Source: Catalinimonas alkaloidigena (GTDB taxonomy: Bacteria > Bacteroidota > Bacteroidia > Cytophagales > Flexibacteraceae). Taken from it: a DNA stretch of 64,000 nt. Positions 53,474 through 62,800 of the stretch are shown piece by piece. A program made the position numbers and the translations under genes. Each line of letters begins with the position of its first letter. Position 1 is the first letter of the stretch. The notes under the pieces are model-generated. The model searched no databases. It had not been told where the DNA came from and worked only from the letters and a program-made list of their open reading frames with translations. Where the stretch lies: assembly GCF_900100765.1 (NCBI RefSeq), contig NZ_FNFO01000001.1, forward strand, positions 434,001-498,000, written 5' to 3'.

Positions 53474-56400
53474 ATGCACCACCTCACCGTCCGGCACATG
53501 CGAGCGTACCTGACTTTGCTGGTATGCCTGGTCTTCTCCGGTTCCCTGTTCGCGCAATCGGCCGCCCCACCCGTCGCCCTTTCCTGGCTGCACGAAACCG
53601 CTCCCACACAACCGGTCGGGGTGAGCTGGGGCGTACCGTGGGCCCGCGGCACAGTGAAGAAAAACCAGACGTTTACCCTGTCGAATGCGCAGGGCGAAAC
53701 GCTGCCCCTGCAAACCTGGCCGCTGGCCTACTGGCCCGACGGGTCGTTGAAGTGGAGTGGGTTTGCTACGGTTGCGACAGGGGACGGATTTCAACTGGCG
53801 TTGGGAGCTGCCCCGGCGCAGCCCTCGCCCCTGCAGGTGGAAGAATCGGCCGAGGCGCTGCGCATCAACACCGGCACGCTGCGGTGTGTACTGCCCAAAC
53901 AAGGCAGCGTCTTTCTCGATTCGCTGGTGGTGGAAGGTCGGGTGGTCGGTACCCGGGGCCAGCTGACGTGTGTACTGCAACAGGGGCCGGACGGCGAGGT
54001 GTGGGAAACCCCGGCACGCGAGCGGTACCGCAGCCGGGTGACGAAGGTAACGTTGGAGCAGCGCGGGCCTGTCCGGGCGGTGGTGCGGGTGGAAGGCGTC
54101 ATGAAGGCGGAACACGGCGCACGGGAGTGGCTGCCCTTCAGCCTGCGACTCTATTTCTACCAGCAATCTGCCTCCGTGCGGCTGGTGCATACCCTGACCT
54201 TCGACGGCGACCAGGAGCGGGATTTCATCAAGGGGCTGGGCGTAACGTTCACGGTCCCAATGCGGGAGCAGCTCCACAACCGGCATGTCCGTTTTGCGGG
54301 CGAGGGGCCGGGCATCTGGGCAGAACCCGTACGGCCGTTGGTGGGAAGAATCCCGTTTGGGCGGGATCGGCAACTGGTGTTTCCCGATCAGGAAGCCGGC
54401 CGGCGCGTAGCCGATCAGGAGGCGTTCGACGAGCGTCTTCAGCCGCTGATTCGTGACTTGCCGTTCTGGAACGACTACAAACTGGTGCAAAACACCGCCG
54501 ACGGCTTCTTTGTGCAGAAACGCACCAATCCGCAAAGTACCTGGCTCGATGCCGCCGCCGGCACCCGGGCCACCGGGCTGGCATTTGTGGGCGATGTGTC
54601 CGGTGGGTTGGCCGTGGGGGTGAAAGACTTCTGGCAGTCGCATCCGGCGGCGCTCGAAATCCGCGATGCCGCCCGCCCGGAAGCCACCCTGCACGCGTGG
54701 TTGTGGTCGCCCTACGCGGCCGACGCCATGGACATGCGCCATTACGATACCACCGCGCACGGACTGCTGGCCACTTACGAGGACGTACAGCCTGGGCTCA
54801 GTACGCCTTACGGCATTGCCCGCACCAGTGAGTTGACCTTGTTCGCCAGCGCGGCGGTCCCTTCGCACGACGTGCTCAGCCAGCAGGCCCGGCAAAGCAG
54901 TCAGCCGCCGCTGTTGGTCACCACGCCTGCGTACGTCCATGCCATCGACGTGTTCGGGGTGTGGAGTCTGCCCGACCGGTCTACACCCGGCAAGCGCTGG
55001 CTCGAAGCGCAGCTCGACCAGGCCATTGCGTTTTACCAGACGCAAATCGAGCAACACCGCTGGTACGGCTTCTGGAACTACGGCGACGTGATGCACGCCT
55101 ACGATTCGGTGCGGCATACGTGGCGGTACGACATCGGTGGTTTTGCGTGGGACAACACCGAACTGGCTTCGGACATGTGGCTGTGGTACAGTTACCTGCG
55201 TTCGGGGCGCGCCGACATTTTCAGGATGGCCGAGGCCATGACCCGGCACACCAGCGAGGTCGATGTGTACCACCTGGGCGAGTTGGCCGGATTAGGCTCG
55301 CGCCACAACGTGCGCCACTGGGGCGATGGCTCCAAGGAAGTGCGCGAAAGTCAGGCCGCCTCGCGTCGCTTTTACTATTACCTGACCACCGACGAACGGA
55401 CGGGCGATATGATGCGGGAAGTGGCCGAACAGGCCGACCTGGCCATGACCCGACTGGACCCGCTGCGGCTGATTCTGCCCAAATCCGACTACCCGACCCA
55501 CGCGCGCATCGGTCCGGACTGGCTGGCGCTGGTGGGCAACTGGATGACCGAATGGGAGCGCACGGGCGACAAGCGCTGGCGCGACAAAATTATGGCGGGC
55601 GTGACCAGTTTCGCCAAAATGCCCGCCGGATTTTATTCTGGGAAAGACGGCGCGTTCGGCTACGATCCGGCGACGCAGCAACTTTACCGGCTGGGCGAAG
55701 ACCTGGGCTATTCGCACCTCAGTGCGCTGATGGGTGGCCCGGAAGTGGCCTTCGAGCTGACGCACCTGTTGCAAAACAAAAAGTGGGACCGCCTCTGGTT
55801 GCAGTTCTGCCGGTTGTGGGGCGCACCCGAAGCAAACATTGCCGAAGCATTGGGCAAACCCGCGGCGTTGGGCCGTCCCGAACTCTGGTACGCGCGGTTC
55901 CCCGCTTACGTGGCCGCGGTCGAAAATGACCCGGCCTCGGCGGCCCGCGCCTGGGACTGGTTTCTGGGCGACAAGACCCAGGGGCCGTTCGAGGCCCATC
56001 GGGTCGACGGCGCAGACGTGCTGAAACCCGTGCGCGAGGTGCCGACGATCTCCACCAACAACACGGCCCAGTGGTGCCTGAACGCCATCGAGTTGCTGGA
56101 GCTGGTAGGCGATCAGTTGCCCGAACAGCACCCGTTGTGGCGTGATGCCGACCGGACAAAAGACTTGGACGGATACGAACGCGGCTCGCTTCTGTTTCAG
56201 GATCGGTTTGACCAGGGCATGCGCCACTGGAAAGCCGAAGCGCCGAACACAGCCGCGTCGGCGGTAACGGTCGAAGGCGGTAAGCTCCTGATTGACGTGG
56301 ACGGAGGCGCTACGGTGTGGCTCGACCAAAAGCTTTCGGGCGATCTGTGGATCGAATACAAACGGAAGGTGGTGGTCGACGGCGGCAAGAACGACCGGCT

Positions 56401-56791
56401 GTCGGACCTGAACCAGTTCTGGATGGCGTCCGATCCACAAAATCCTGACCTGTTTACCCGCCGGGGCGTTTTCAGCGAATACGACTCCCTGCAACTCTAC
56501 TACGCTGGCGTGGGCGGCAACACCAACACGACGACGCGCTTCCGCAAGTATCCCGGCAACGGCGAGCGGGTGCTGCACGAAGACCTGACCGATCCGGCCC
56601 ATTTGCTGCAACCCAACCGCGAGTACACCATTACCATCCTGGTCAAAGAGGGGCTTACGACGTTTTGGGTGGATGGTGAGCGGTACTTTGCTTTTCAGGA
56701 CTCTGCGCCGCTGCGCGAGGGCTATTTTGGTTTCCGGACCGTGCAGTCCCGGCAGGAAATCGACGATTTTCGGGTCTATCGCCTGCCATGA
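53474..56791 (+). CDS. PL26-type exo-rhamnogalacturonan lyase (PcRGLX/YetA-like) with C-terminal DUF6250-like domain
   Basis: A 1105-residue exported protein (signal ending SLFAQ, near residue 28; an internal ATG at codon 9 is an alternative start). The N-terminal beta domain (about 30-240) matches PcRGLX/YetA-like proteins: VGVSWGVPWARGT and LPLQTWPLAYWPDGSLKWSGF. An alpha/alpha barrel follows (about 480-870: WYGFWNYGDVMHAYD, GGFAWDNTELASDMWLWY, LGSRHNVRHWGDGSKE). The last 200 residues (from about 901, LFQDRFDQGMRHW) look like the DUF6250 jellyroll. Family members release disaccharides from the end of rhamnogalacturonan I by beta-elimination. No T9SS tail is present, so it is probably periplasmic. 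It is convergent with the next gene, six bases between stops. Confidence 0.82.
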   Translation: MHHLTVRHMRAYLTLLVCLVFSGSLFAQSAAPPVALSWLHETAPTQPVGVSWGVPWARGTVKKNQTFTLSNAQGETLPLQTWPLAYWPDGSLKWSGFATVATGDGFQLALGAAPAQPSPLQVEESAEALRINTGTLRCVLPKQGSVFLDSLVVEGRVVGTRGQLTCVLQQGPDGEVWETPARERYRSRVTKVTLEQRGPVRAVVRVEGVMKAEHGAREWLPFSLRLYFYQQSASVRLVHTLTFDGDQERDFIKGLGVTFTVPMREQLHNRHVRFAGEGPGIWAEPVRPLVGRIPFGRDRQLVFPDQEAGRRVADQEAFDERLQPLIRDLPFWNDYKLVQNTADGFFVQKRTNPQSTWLDAAAGTRATGLAFVGDVSGGLAVGVKDFWQSHPAALEIRDAARPEATLHAWLWSPYAADAMDMRHYDTTAHGLLATYEDVQPGLSTPYGIARTSELTLFASAAVPSHDVLSQQARQSSQPPLLVTTPAYVHAIDVFGVWSLPDRSTPGKRWLEAQLDQAIAFYQTQIEQHRWYGFWNYGDVMHAYDSVRHTWRYDIGGFAWDNTELASDMWLWYSYLRSGRADIFRMAEAMTRHTSEVDVYHLGELAGLGSRHNVRHWGDGSKEVRESQAASRRFYYYLTTDERTGDMMREVAEQADLAMTRLDPLRLILPKSDYPTHARIGPDWLALVGNWMTEWERTGDKRWRDKIMAGVTSFAKMPAGFYSGKDGAFGYDPATQQLYRLGEDLGYSHLSALMGGPEVAFELTHLLQNKKWDRLWLQFCRLWGAPEANIAEALGKPAALGRPELWYARFPAYVAAVENDPASAARAWDWFLGDKTQGPFEAHRVDGADVLKPVREVPTISTNNTAQWCLNAIELLELVGDQLPEQHPLWRDADRTKDLDGYERGSLLFQDRFDQGMRHWKAEAPNTAASAVTVEGGKLLIDVDGGATVWLDQKLSGDLWIEYKRKVVVDGGKNDRLSDLNQFWMASDPQNPDLFTRRGVFSEYDSLQLYYAGVGGNTNTTTRFRKYPGNGERVLHEDLTDPAHLLQPNREYTITILVKEGLTTFWVDGERYFAFQDSAPLREGYFGFRTVQSRQEIDDFRVYRLP

Positions 56792-56797
56792 ACCGCT

Positions 56798-57904
56798 TCA
56801 CTTCACGGCGACGTCCCATACGTTGGCGTGGCGCGAGGTGCCGGCGGGGCCTTCTACCCAGAGCGTGACGACGTAGAGCCCCGGTTGTGTGTAAACGTGT
56901 TGCGGATGCTGTTCTGTCGAGGTGGTGCCATCGCCGAAATCCCATCGCCAGGACGTGATCGTCCCCACCGACTCGTCCCGGAACGCCACAAGACGGCGCG
57001 CCATGTCCACGACCTGAAACGACCACTGCGCGTCGATCGCTTTCTGAAAGCGTTTTTCGAGGGGCATCAGCCGGAAGGGCAGGAGGTAGGAGGCATTGCC
57101 GTACATGGTGTGCTCACGCGAAAGATTCCAGAAGCTGTGCTTCGAATGGTCGACGTCGTCGTAATCCAGCACGGCCCAACTCAGGCCGATCGTGTTGCCC
57201 TCTTCCAGTTGCGACTCTACCGCCCGGCCCGGCCCTTCAGCGCCGGCGTAATCGAATGGCGTAATCCAGAACTCCAGCACCAGTTTGCCCGGTTCGCCCG
57301 GCCGGAAATCGTACCGATAGGCGGCATTGGCGTAAGGCAGGTCTTTGATCCACGGCTGACTTCCCCAGGCCAGCGCCCATTCCTTCCCCTCCGCCGGGGT
57401 GAAGATGTGGTAATTCTGTGCGTGGACGCCGTGAAACGAAAAATAAGCTTCCATCGGGTCCAGGGTTTTGTTCGGGTGAAAACGGTCGATCAGCGGCCCG
57501 CCCGACTGGTCACCGTCGACCACCAGCTCGAAGATGTCGTTGTGCAGGTCAGGGTGCGTAAAGTCCCAGTAATTGTCGTACGCTTCGTACAGCACGAAAA
57601 GGCGGTTCATGCCCTTTACCCAGCCTACTTTAACGCGCACCTGCAAATTCGTCGTATCGACTTCCGGAAAGGTACCGGTGTCGTCCCGCAGCTGATCCGT
57701 CCCGACCACGTACGACTCCGGCACCAGGGCCCAGTCGTCGGTTTGGCCGTCGATCCGCGGGATCTGATCGGCAGGAAACTGGAAAATCTGATACGACCGG
57801 CTTTCCTGCGCCTCGCTGGCAAACGACGCAAAGGCGAGGCACCCGAGCACGGCAATCAAGCGGAGCGTGCTCCGACGGCAGAACGGAGTTGGGCAGAAGT
57901 TCAT
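56798..57904 (-). CDS. Exported CBM9-like/PKD-domain protein
   Basis: A 368-residue secreted protein; the start at 57904 gives a signal peptide ending SEAQE, and 57925 is an alternative. Residues about 40-260 resemble a CBM9-like/DOMON beta-sandwich used in carbohydrate binding (IPRIDGQTDDWALVPESY, FVLYEAYDNYWDF, DIFELVVDGDQSGG). Residues about 285-368 are a PKD domain (WRWDFGDGTTSTEQHPQHVY, GLYVVTLWV). No catalytic motif or sorting tail is seen. It is divergent from the ECF sigma gene, and its upstream region shares a 13-base element with the FecR gene's upstream region, so it may belong to that regulon. Confidence 0.75.
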   Translation of the reverse strand: MNFCPTPFCRRSTLRLIAVLGCLAFASFASEAQESRSYQIFQFPADQIPRIDGQTDDWALVPESYVVGTDQLRDDTGTFPEVDTTNLQVRVKVGWVKGMNRLFVLYEAYDNYWDFTHPDLHNDIFELVVDGDQSGGPLIDRFHPNKTLDPMEAYFSFHGVHAQNYHIFTPAEGKEWALAWGSQPWIKDLPYANAAYRYDFRPGEPGKLVLEFWITPFDYAGAEGPGRAVESQLEEGNTIGLSWAVLDYDDVDHSKHSFWNLSREHTMYGNASYLLPFRLMPLEKRFQKAIDAQWSFQVVDMARRLVAFRDESVGTITSWRWDFGDGTTSTEQHPQHVYTQPGLYVVTLWVEGPAGTSRHANVWDVAVK

Positions 57905-57958
57905 ACGGAAGAGGGTTGAAGGCATCGTCTGCTTTTTAAGAGACACGTGGCGCACAAC

Positions 57959-57971
57959 TTTACCAAGCTTT
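57959..57971 (-). promoter_or_regulatory. Candidate ECF-type promoter element
   Basis: On the minus strand this reads AAAGCTTGGTAAA, identical to 58775-58787 before the FecR gene. It lies 55 bases upstream of the start codon at 57904. A weak downstream similarity (GTGTCTCT here, GTTTCTCT there) follows at nearly the same distance. Confidence 0.4.
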
Positions 57972-58008
57972 TGAGGAACCCCGTCGGTTGGCCTGTCTTC
58001 AGGGTAGG

Positions 58009-58035
58009 CACCTCTCTGCCGAGGCGGGAGAGGTG
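58009..58035. repeat. Inverted repeat in the divergent region
   Basis: CACCTCTC (58009-58016) and GAGAGGTG (58028-58035) form a perfect 8-bp stem with an 11-base loop, roughly midway between the two divergent start codons. It could be an operator or a structured leader. Confidence 0.4.
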
Positions 58036-58116
58036 CGTCCGCGCGCGACGAGCGTCGGTTGCGCGTGTAAGCTTCAATGACGTTCAACGGAACTACTGGA
58101 TTGCCCCCACCACCCT

Positions 58117-58737
58117 ATGAAATCCAATGCTACCGCGCCTACTCCTGAGCTGCTTTGGGAGCGGTTTCTGCAGGAAGATGCCGCCGCGTTTACCCAACTC
58201 TACGAGCGGTTGTACCGCCCGCTCTATTATTACGCCCTGGGCATGCTGCGCCACGAGGACGATGCCCAGCATCTGTTACACGACCTGTTTGTGCACCTGT
58301 GGCAGCATCGCGCCACCCTGCGGCCGGTAAATTCGGTCCATGCCTACCTGGCCGTGGCGGTACGAAGGCGGGTGTTTCGATTCGTGAAAACGAAACAGCG
58401 GATGCCCCTGGAATCGCTGGAAGGACAGGAGCACCACGCGGGCTTTGTGTTTTCGTCAGAAGATTTTCTGATTGCCGACGAAATCTCCACCGAAAAAAAG
58501 GAACGGGTCGTGCAGGCCATCAACCACCTGACCGAGCGGCAGCGCGAAATCATCTACCTGCGCTACTACAGCAACCTGAGCCTCTCCGAAATCGCCGAAG
58601 TGCTGAACCTGAACTACCAGACGGTGGCGAACCATTTGCAGCGGGCGTTTACGGCCCTGCGGGGCGACAAGGCCCTGGTGACGCTGGAACTGTTGCACGT
58701 GTGGTTGCCGCCGCTGCTGTGGTGGTTTTTCTGCTAG
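58117..58737 (+). CDS. ECF sigma factor (Bacteroides expansion family type)
   Basis: A 206-residue sigma-70 family factor. Region 2 is at about 20-90 (FTQLYERLYRPLYYYALGML, DAQHLLHDLFVHLWQHR) and region 4 at about 135-185 (INHLTERQREIIYLRYYSNLSLSEIAEVLNLNYQTVANHLQRA, shown only to its key positions: REI, LSEIAE, TVANHL). It ends in a hydrophobic tail, LLHVWLPPLLWWFFC, which could touch the membrane. The next genes are FecR and an STN-type SusC, so it is the output of a cell-surface signalling system: glycan binding to SusC frees the sigma factor from FecR to transcribe the SusCD genes. Confidence 0.9.
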   Translation: MKSNATAPTPELLWERFLQEDAAAFTQLYERLYRPLYYYALGMLRHEDDAQHLLHDLFVHLWQHRATLRPVNSVHAYLAVAVRRRVFRFVKTKQRMPLESLEGQEHHAGFVFSSEDFLIADEISTEKKERVVQAINHLTERQREIIYLRYYSNLSLSEIAEVLNLNYQTVANHLQRAFTALRGDKALVTLELLHVWLPPLLWWFFC

Positions 58738-58774
58738 GGCGGAGGCAACGCACAATTTTTTAAAATTTTTTGCG

Positions 58775-58787
58775 AAAGCTTGGTAAA
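58775..58787 (+). promoter_or_regulatory. Candidate ECF-type promoter element upstream of FecR
   Basis: AAAGCTTGGTAAA, the same 13 bases as on the minus strand at 57959-57971, 44 bases before the FecR start codon. An AT-rich stretch (CAATTTTTTAAAATTTTTT) lies just upstream. Confidence 0.4.
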
Positions 58788-58830
58788 ACTTCAAAAGACC
58801 GGTTTCTCTAGTCTGAACGCCTGTTAAGGA

Positions 58831-59784
58831 ATGAACAACGCCTCCCCAGATCCTCGCCCTCGTCGTCGCCTGTTTTGGGACGTGCGACCGCCCCGCGTCG
58901 CGGACCGGGACGAGGCGCTGCCACCCGTGGCGTTTCGCGAACAGCTTTCGTTCGATCCCCACCTGTCGGACCAGAAGGTACGGCGGGCCGTCGAACAGTT
59001 GCAGACCTCGATCGAACGGATGGAAGTCACCTCGCCGGTGGTGCGGCGTCGGATGCCGCAGTATTACCGCGTAGCGGCGGCCGTGGGAACCTTGCTGGTG
59101 GCGGGGGCTGCGCTTTATCTGCTCTACGGGCGGCCGTCGACCCAACGCTGGGCCACGGCCTACGGCGAAACCCGGGAACTCTGGTTACCGGATAGTTCGC
59201 ACGTCATTCTGAATGCCAACTCGTCGTTGCGCTACGCCACCGACTGGCAGGCGGGCACCACCCGCGAAGTATACCTGGAAGGCGAAGCCTTTTTCGAAGT
59301 ACGGAAACAGCCGAACCCGGCGGGTGGGGTGAAGTTTGTGGTGCATACCGACGAGGTCGAGGTGGAAGTGCTGGGCACCCGTTTCGACGTTTGGAAGCGA
59401 CAGCAGAAAACGCAGGTGATGCTGCAGGAGGGGCGCATACGGCTACGGATCGAAAAGCGCCCGGAAGAGATCGTGATGCAACCCGGCGAACTCGTGGAAG
59501 TATCGCGCGATGCGCGGCAGGTGGTGCAGCGGATGGTCAATCCGCAGGAGTACGGCTCCTGGAAAGATCGCCAGTTGATTTTTCATGAGCGCCCGCTGGC
59601 CGACATCATGGCCAAGATCGAAGAGCTTTACGGAACGCAGGTGGTGGCCGACGCCGACCTCCACCAGATCCGGCTGACCGGCACGTTTCCGACCGACAAC
59701 CTGGAAGCCTTGCTGGAACTGCTTTCGGCCTCTACCGGGCTGCAGGTAACCAGAGAAAACCAGGCGATTCGGCTTCACCGGTAA
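58831..59784 (+). CDS. FecR-family anti-sigma factor
   Basis: A 317-residue inner-membrane protein: a cytoplasmic N-terminal part (1-80) that would bind the ECF sigma factor, one membrane helix (about 81-99), and a periplasmic FecR domain (from about 106: ATAYGETRELWLPDSSHVILNANSSL at its start, EVYLEGEAFFEV, VEVLGTRFDV). A C-terminal STN-like domain (about 245-317, LADIMAKIEELYG, LTGTFPTDNLEALLELLS) would contact the transporter's N-terminal signalling domain. It lies 93 bases after the sigma gene and 105 before SusC. Confidence 0.92.
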   Translation: MNNASPDPRPRRRLFWDVRPPRVADRDEALPPVAFREQLSFDPHLSDQKVRRAVEQLQTSIERMEVTSPVVRRRMPQYYRVAAAVGTLLVAGAALYLLYGRPSTQRWATAYGETRELWLPDSSHVILNANSSLRYATDWQAGTTREVYLEGEAFFEVRKQPNPAGGVKFVVHTDEVEVEVLGTRFDVWKRQQKTQVMLQEGRIRLRIEKRPEEIVMQPGELVEVSRDARQVVQRMVNPQEYGSWKDRQLIFHERPLADIMAKIEELYGTQVVADADLHQIRLTGTFPTDNLEALLELLSASTGLQVTRENQAIRLHR

Positions 59785-59790
59785 GTCCGG

Positions 59791-59807
59791 GGGCAGCGGC
59801 TCTGCCC
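59791..59807 (+). repeat. Small hairpin between FecR and SusC
   Basis: GGGCAG (59791-59796) pairs with CTGCCC (59802-59807) around a 5-base loop, seven bases past the FecR stop. No T run follows, so it may separate expression of the signalling and transport genes by mRNA stability rather than termination. Confidence 0.4.
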
Positions 59808-59889
59808 GCTAGAATAACAGCAAACGAACGCAACGCGGAAACCTAGGCTCCGCGCGTCGCTGACTCACATACAACCTATCTTATTTACT

Positions 59890-62800
59890 ATGAAATACTC
59901 CCTACAGCATTTCACGGGAGCGGTATGCCTTTCCTTCTGGATCGGCTTCCAGCCGGGCTTGAACGCACAGTCCATCGCGCTGGCCGAGGTACCGCTCCAC
60001 CCGCGTACACAAGAGACCCAGGTGCAAACCCAGTCGCTGATCGGGGCACTCAAAAACCTGGAACAGCGCTACGACGTCACCTTCACCTACATGTCGGACC
60101 TGTTGCAAGGCAAGCAGGTGGCGGTCGGTGAGTACACCGGCGAAGACCTGGAACAGGCCCTCGGCGAACTTCTCCGCAACACCGACCTGAGTTTTCACAA
60201 GGTCAACAAACATTACTATGCGATCACGCCCAAGCCGCTGCCCCGTAAGGAGCAGAGCGAACTGGTGCCGCCACTACCCCGGCTGCACGCGAGATCTTCC
60301 CCGCAACTGGCACAGCTTCGGCCGCAGAGCGTGATGCAGGTCATCACCGGGAAAGTGGTCGATGAGACGGGCGAGGGGATTCCCGGCGTCAACATCCTGG
60401 AGAAAGGCACGTCGAACGGAACCATTACCGACATTGAAGGGCAATTTTCGCTGAACGTCGGCGACGGGGCCACGCTGGTAATCAGCGCCGTGGGGTATCT
60501 GTCGAAAGAAGTACCGGTCGGGAATCAGACTTCGCTGTCGATTCAGCTGGAAGACGACGTCAAAGCCCTCGACGAAGTAGTCGTGGTCGGGTACGGCACC
60601 GAGCGTCGCAAAGACCTGACCGGCTCGGTCGCCTCCATCGGGGCGGAAAGCTTCAACACCGGCGTGGTGGTAGCCCCCGAACAACTGATGCAGGGCAAAG
60701 TGGCGGGCGTCAACATCGTGCAGAACAGTGGCCAGCCCGGGGCGGCTTCGACGGTGCGCATCCGGGGCGAGAACTCCATTTCGGCGGGGAACGATCCGCT
60801 GTACGTCATCGACGGAGTGCCGCTGCAATTCGGTTCCGACAACATGTTTGTCTCCTCCACGCAGGGCTCATCGCCGTTCGCGTCGCAGGCGACCAATCCG
60901 CTCAACACCCTGAACCCGGCCGACATCGAATCGATCGACGTGTTGAAAGATGCGTCGGCTACGGCCATTTATGGCTCACGCGGGGCCAACGGCGTCATCG
61001 TGATTACGACCAAGAGTAAAAAAGCCAACGAGACGATCACCTACGATGCGTTCGTCGGCATGTCGGCCGTACGGAAAACTCTGCCCGTGTTGTCGGCCAG
61101 CGAATACCGCGCCTACGCAGAGAGCAACGGCCTGCAGTATCCTGACGAGGGCGCGAACACCGACTGGCAGGACGAGATCTTCCGCACGGCCATCAGCCAG
61201 AACCACAACATTGCGTTCGGTGGCGGGACCACGACCAGCAACTACCGCGCTTCGGTCGGCTATACGTCGCAGGAGGGCGTTATTCTGTCGTCGGGCCTGG
61301 AGAAATATACGGGGCGGCTCAACGCCAGCCACAAAGCCTTCGACGGCAAGCTGCGCATCGGCACGAATCTGACGTACGGCCGCATCAACGAAGACAATAC
61401 GCCCATTTCGTCCAACATCAACAACGAAGGGGGCAACATTCTGAAAGACGCCATCCGCTGGGCACCTACGCTGCCGGTCTACAACGCCGACGGAAGTTAC
61501 TACCAGCTCGGCGAGTTGCGCATCAACCCGGTTTCCTGGGTAGACGTGGACGACGAACGGTACACGGGCTTTTTTCTGGGGAGTGGCGATGTGGCCTTCG
61601 ACATCATCGACGGGCTGACTTTTAAACTCAACGGGGGGTACTCGGACGCATCGACCGACCGCTATACCAACCTGCCGGCGACGCATCCGTCGGGCCAGTC
61701 GCAGAACGGGCGCGTCACCATCGCCAAAGGCCGGAACTACAGCACGCTGTTCGAAAGTACGCTGACTTACAATAAGGAACTGGGCAGCAACACCAGCCTG
61801 ACGCTGTTGGGTGGGTATTCGTTTCAGCGGTTTGTGAGCGAAGGGACTTTTTCGGAAGCGAACAACTTTGTTTCCAGCTTCGTGAAGTGGAACCTGATGC
61901 AGTCGGGCGAAACCCGCGCCAACACTTCGTTCAAAGAAGCCAACCGCCTGGAATCGGTGTTCGGTCGGTTGAACCTCCGGTTGCTGGACCGGTACCTGTT
62001 TACGGCCACCCTGCGGAACGACGGTTCCAGCCGCTTCGGCGAAAACTACCGCCGGGGGTGGTTCCCGTCCGGAGCGTTTGCCTGGCGCATTTCCGACGAG
62101 CCGTTCTTTCAGTCGGCTGTCGTCAGCAACCTGAAGCTGCGCACGGGCTACGGCATCACGGGCAACCAGGAAATTCCCAACAACCTTTACCGGCAGCAAC
62201 TGTCGATCAGCGGCTCGGCGGTGTACGTGCTGGGCGGGCAGGCCATCCCCAGTGTGTTGCCGACCAACTTTGCCAACCCGAACCTGCGCTGGGAATCGAC
62301 CAGCCAGCTGAACGTCGGGATCGACCTCGGATTCTTGAACGAGCGGTTCTCGGCCACGATCGATTACTACCGCAAGCACACCTCCGACCTGCTGCTGGCC
62401 TTCTCGACCATTGCGCCGTCGGTCGTCGAAACGCAGTGGGCAAACGTAGGAGAGGTGCAGAACCAGGGCATCGAAGTGGCGCTGAACGCAACCCTGGTCC
62501 AGAGCAAAGATTTTACGTGGAGTGCCAACGTCAATTTCTCGCGCAACCGCAACGAGGTGCTCTCGCTCTCGAACGACGAGTTTACCCGGACGGAAATTCG
62601 GAATGCACCGGTTTCCGGGGTGGTTAGTAACGGGGCGCGTACGCAGATCATCAGACCGGGACTGCCGCTGGGCACGTTCTACGGTCGGCAGTTTACGGGC
62701 TTCGACGAAAGCGGCATGGAAACCTACCTCGATGCCGACGGCGACGGGCAAGCCGACGAAGTGGTGATCGGCAGCGCTCAGCCCGATTTTATCTACGGCA

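Noticed and set aside
53372-55273. Minus-strand open frame of 633 codons opposite the PL26-type gene
   Set aside because: Antisense shadow; the plus-strand product has a signal peptide and family motifs.
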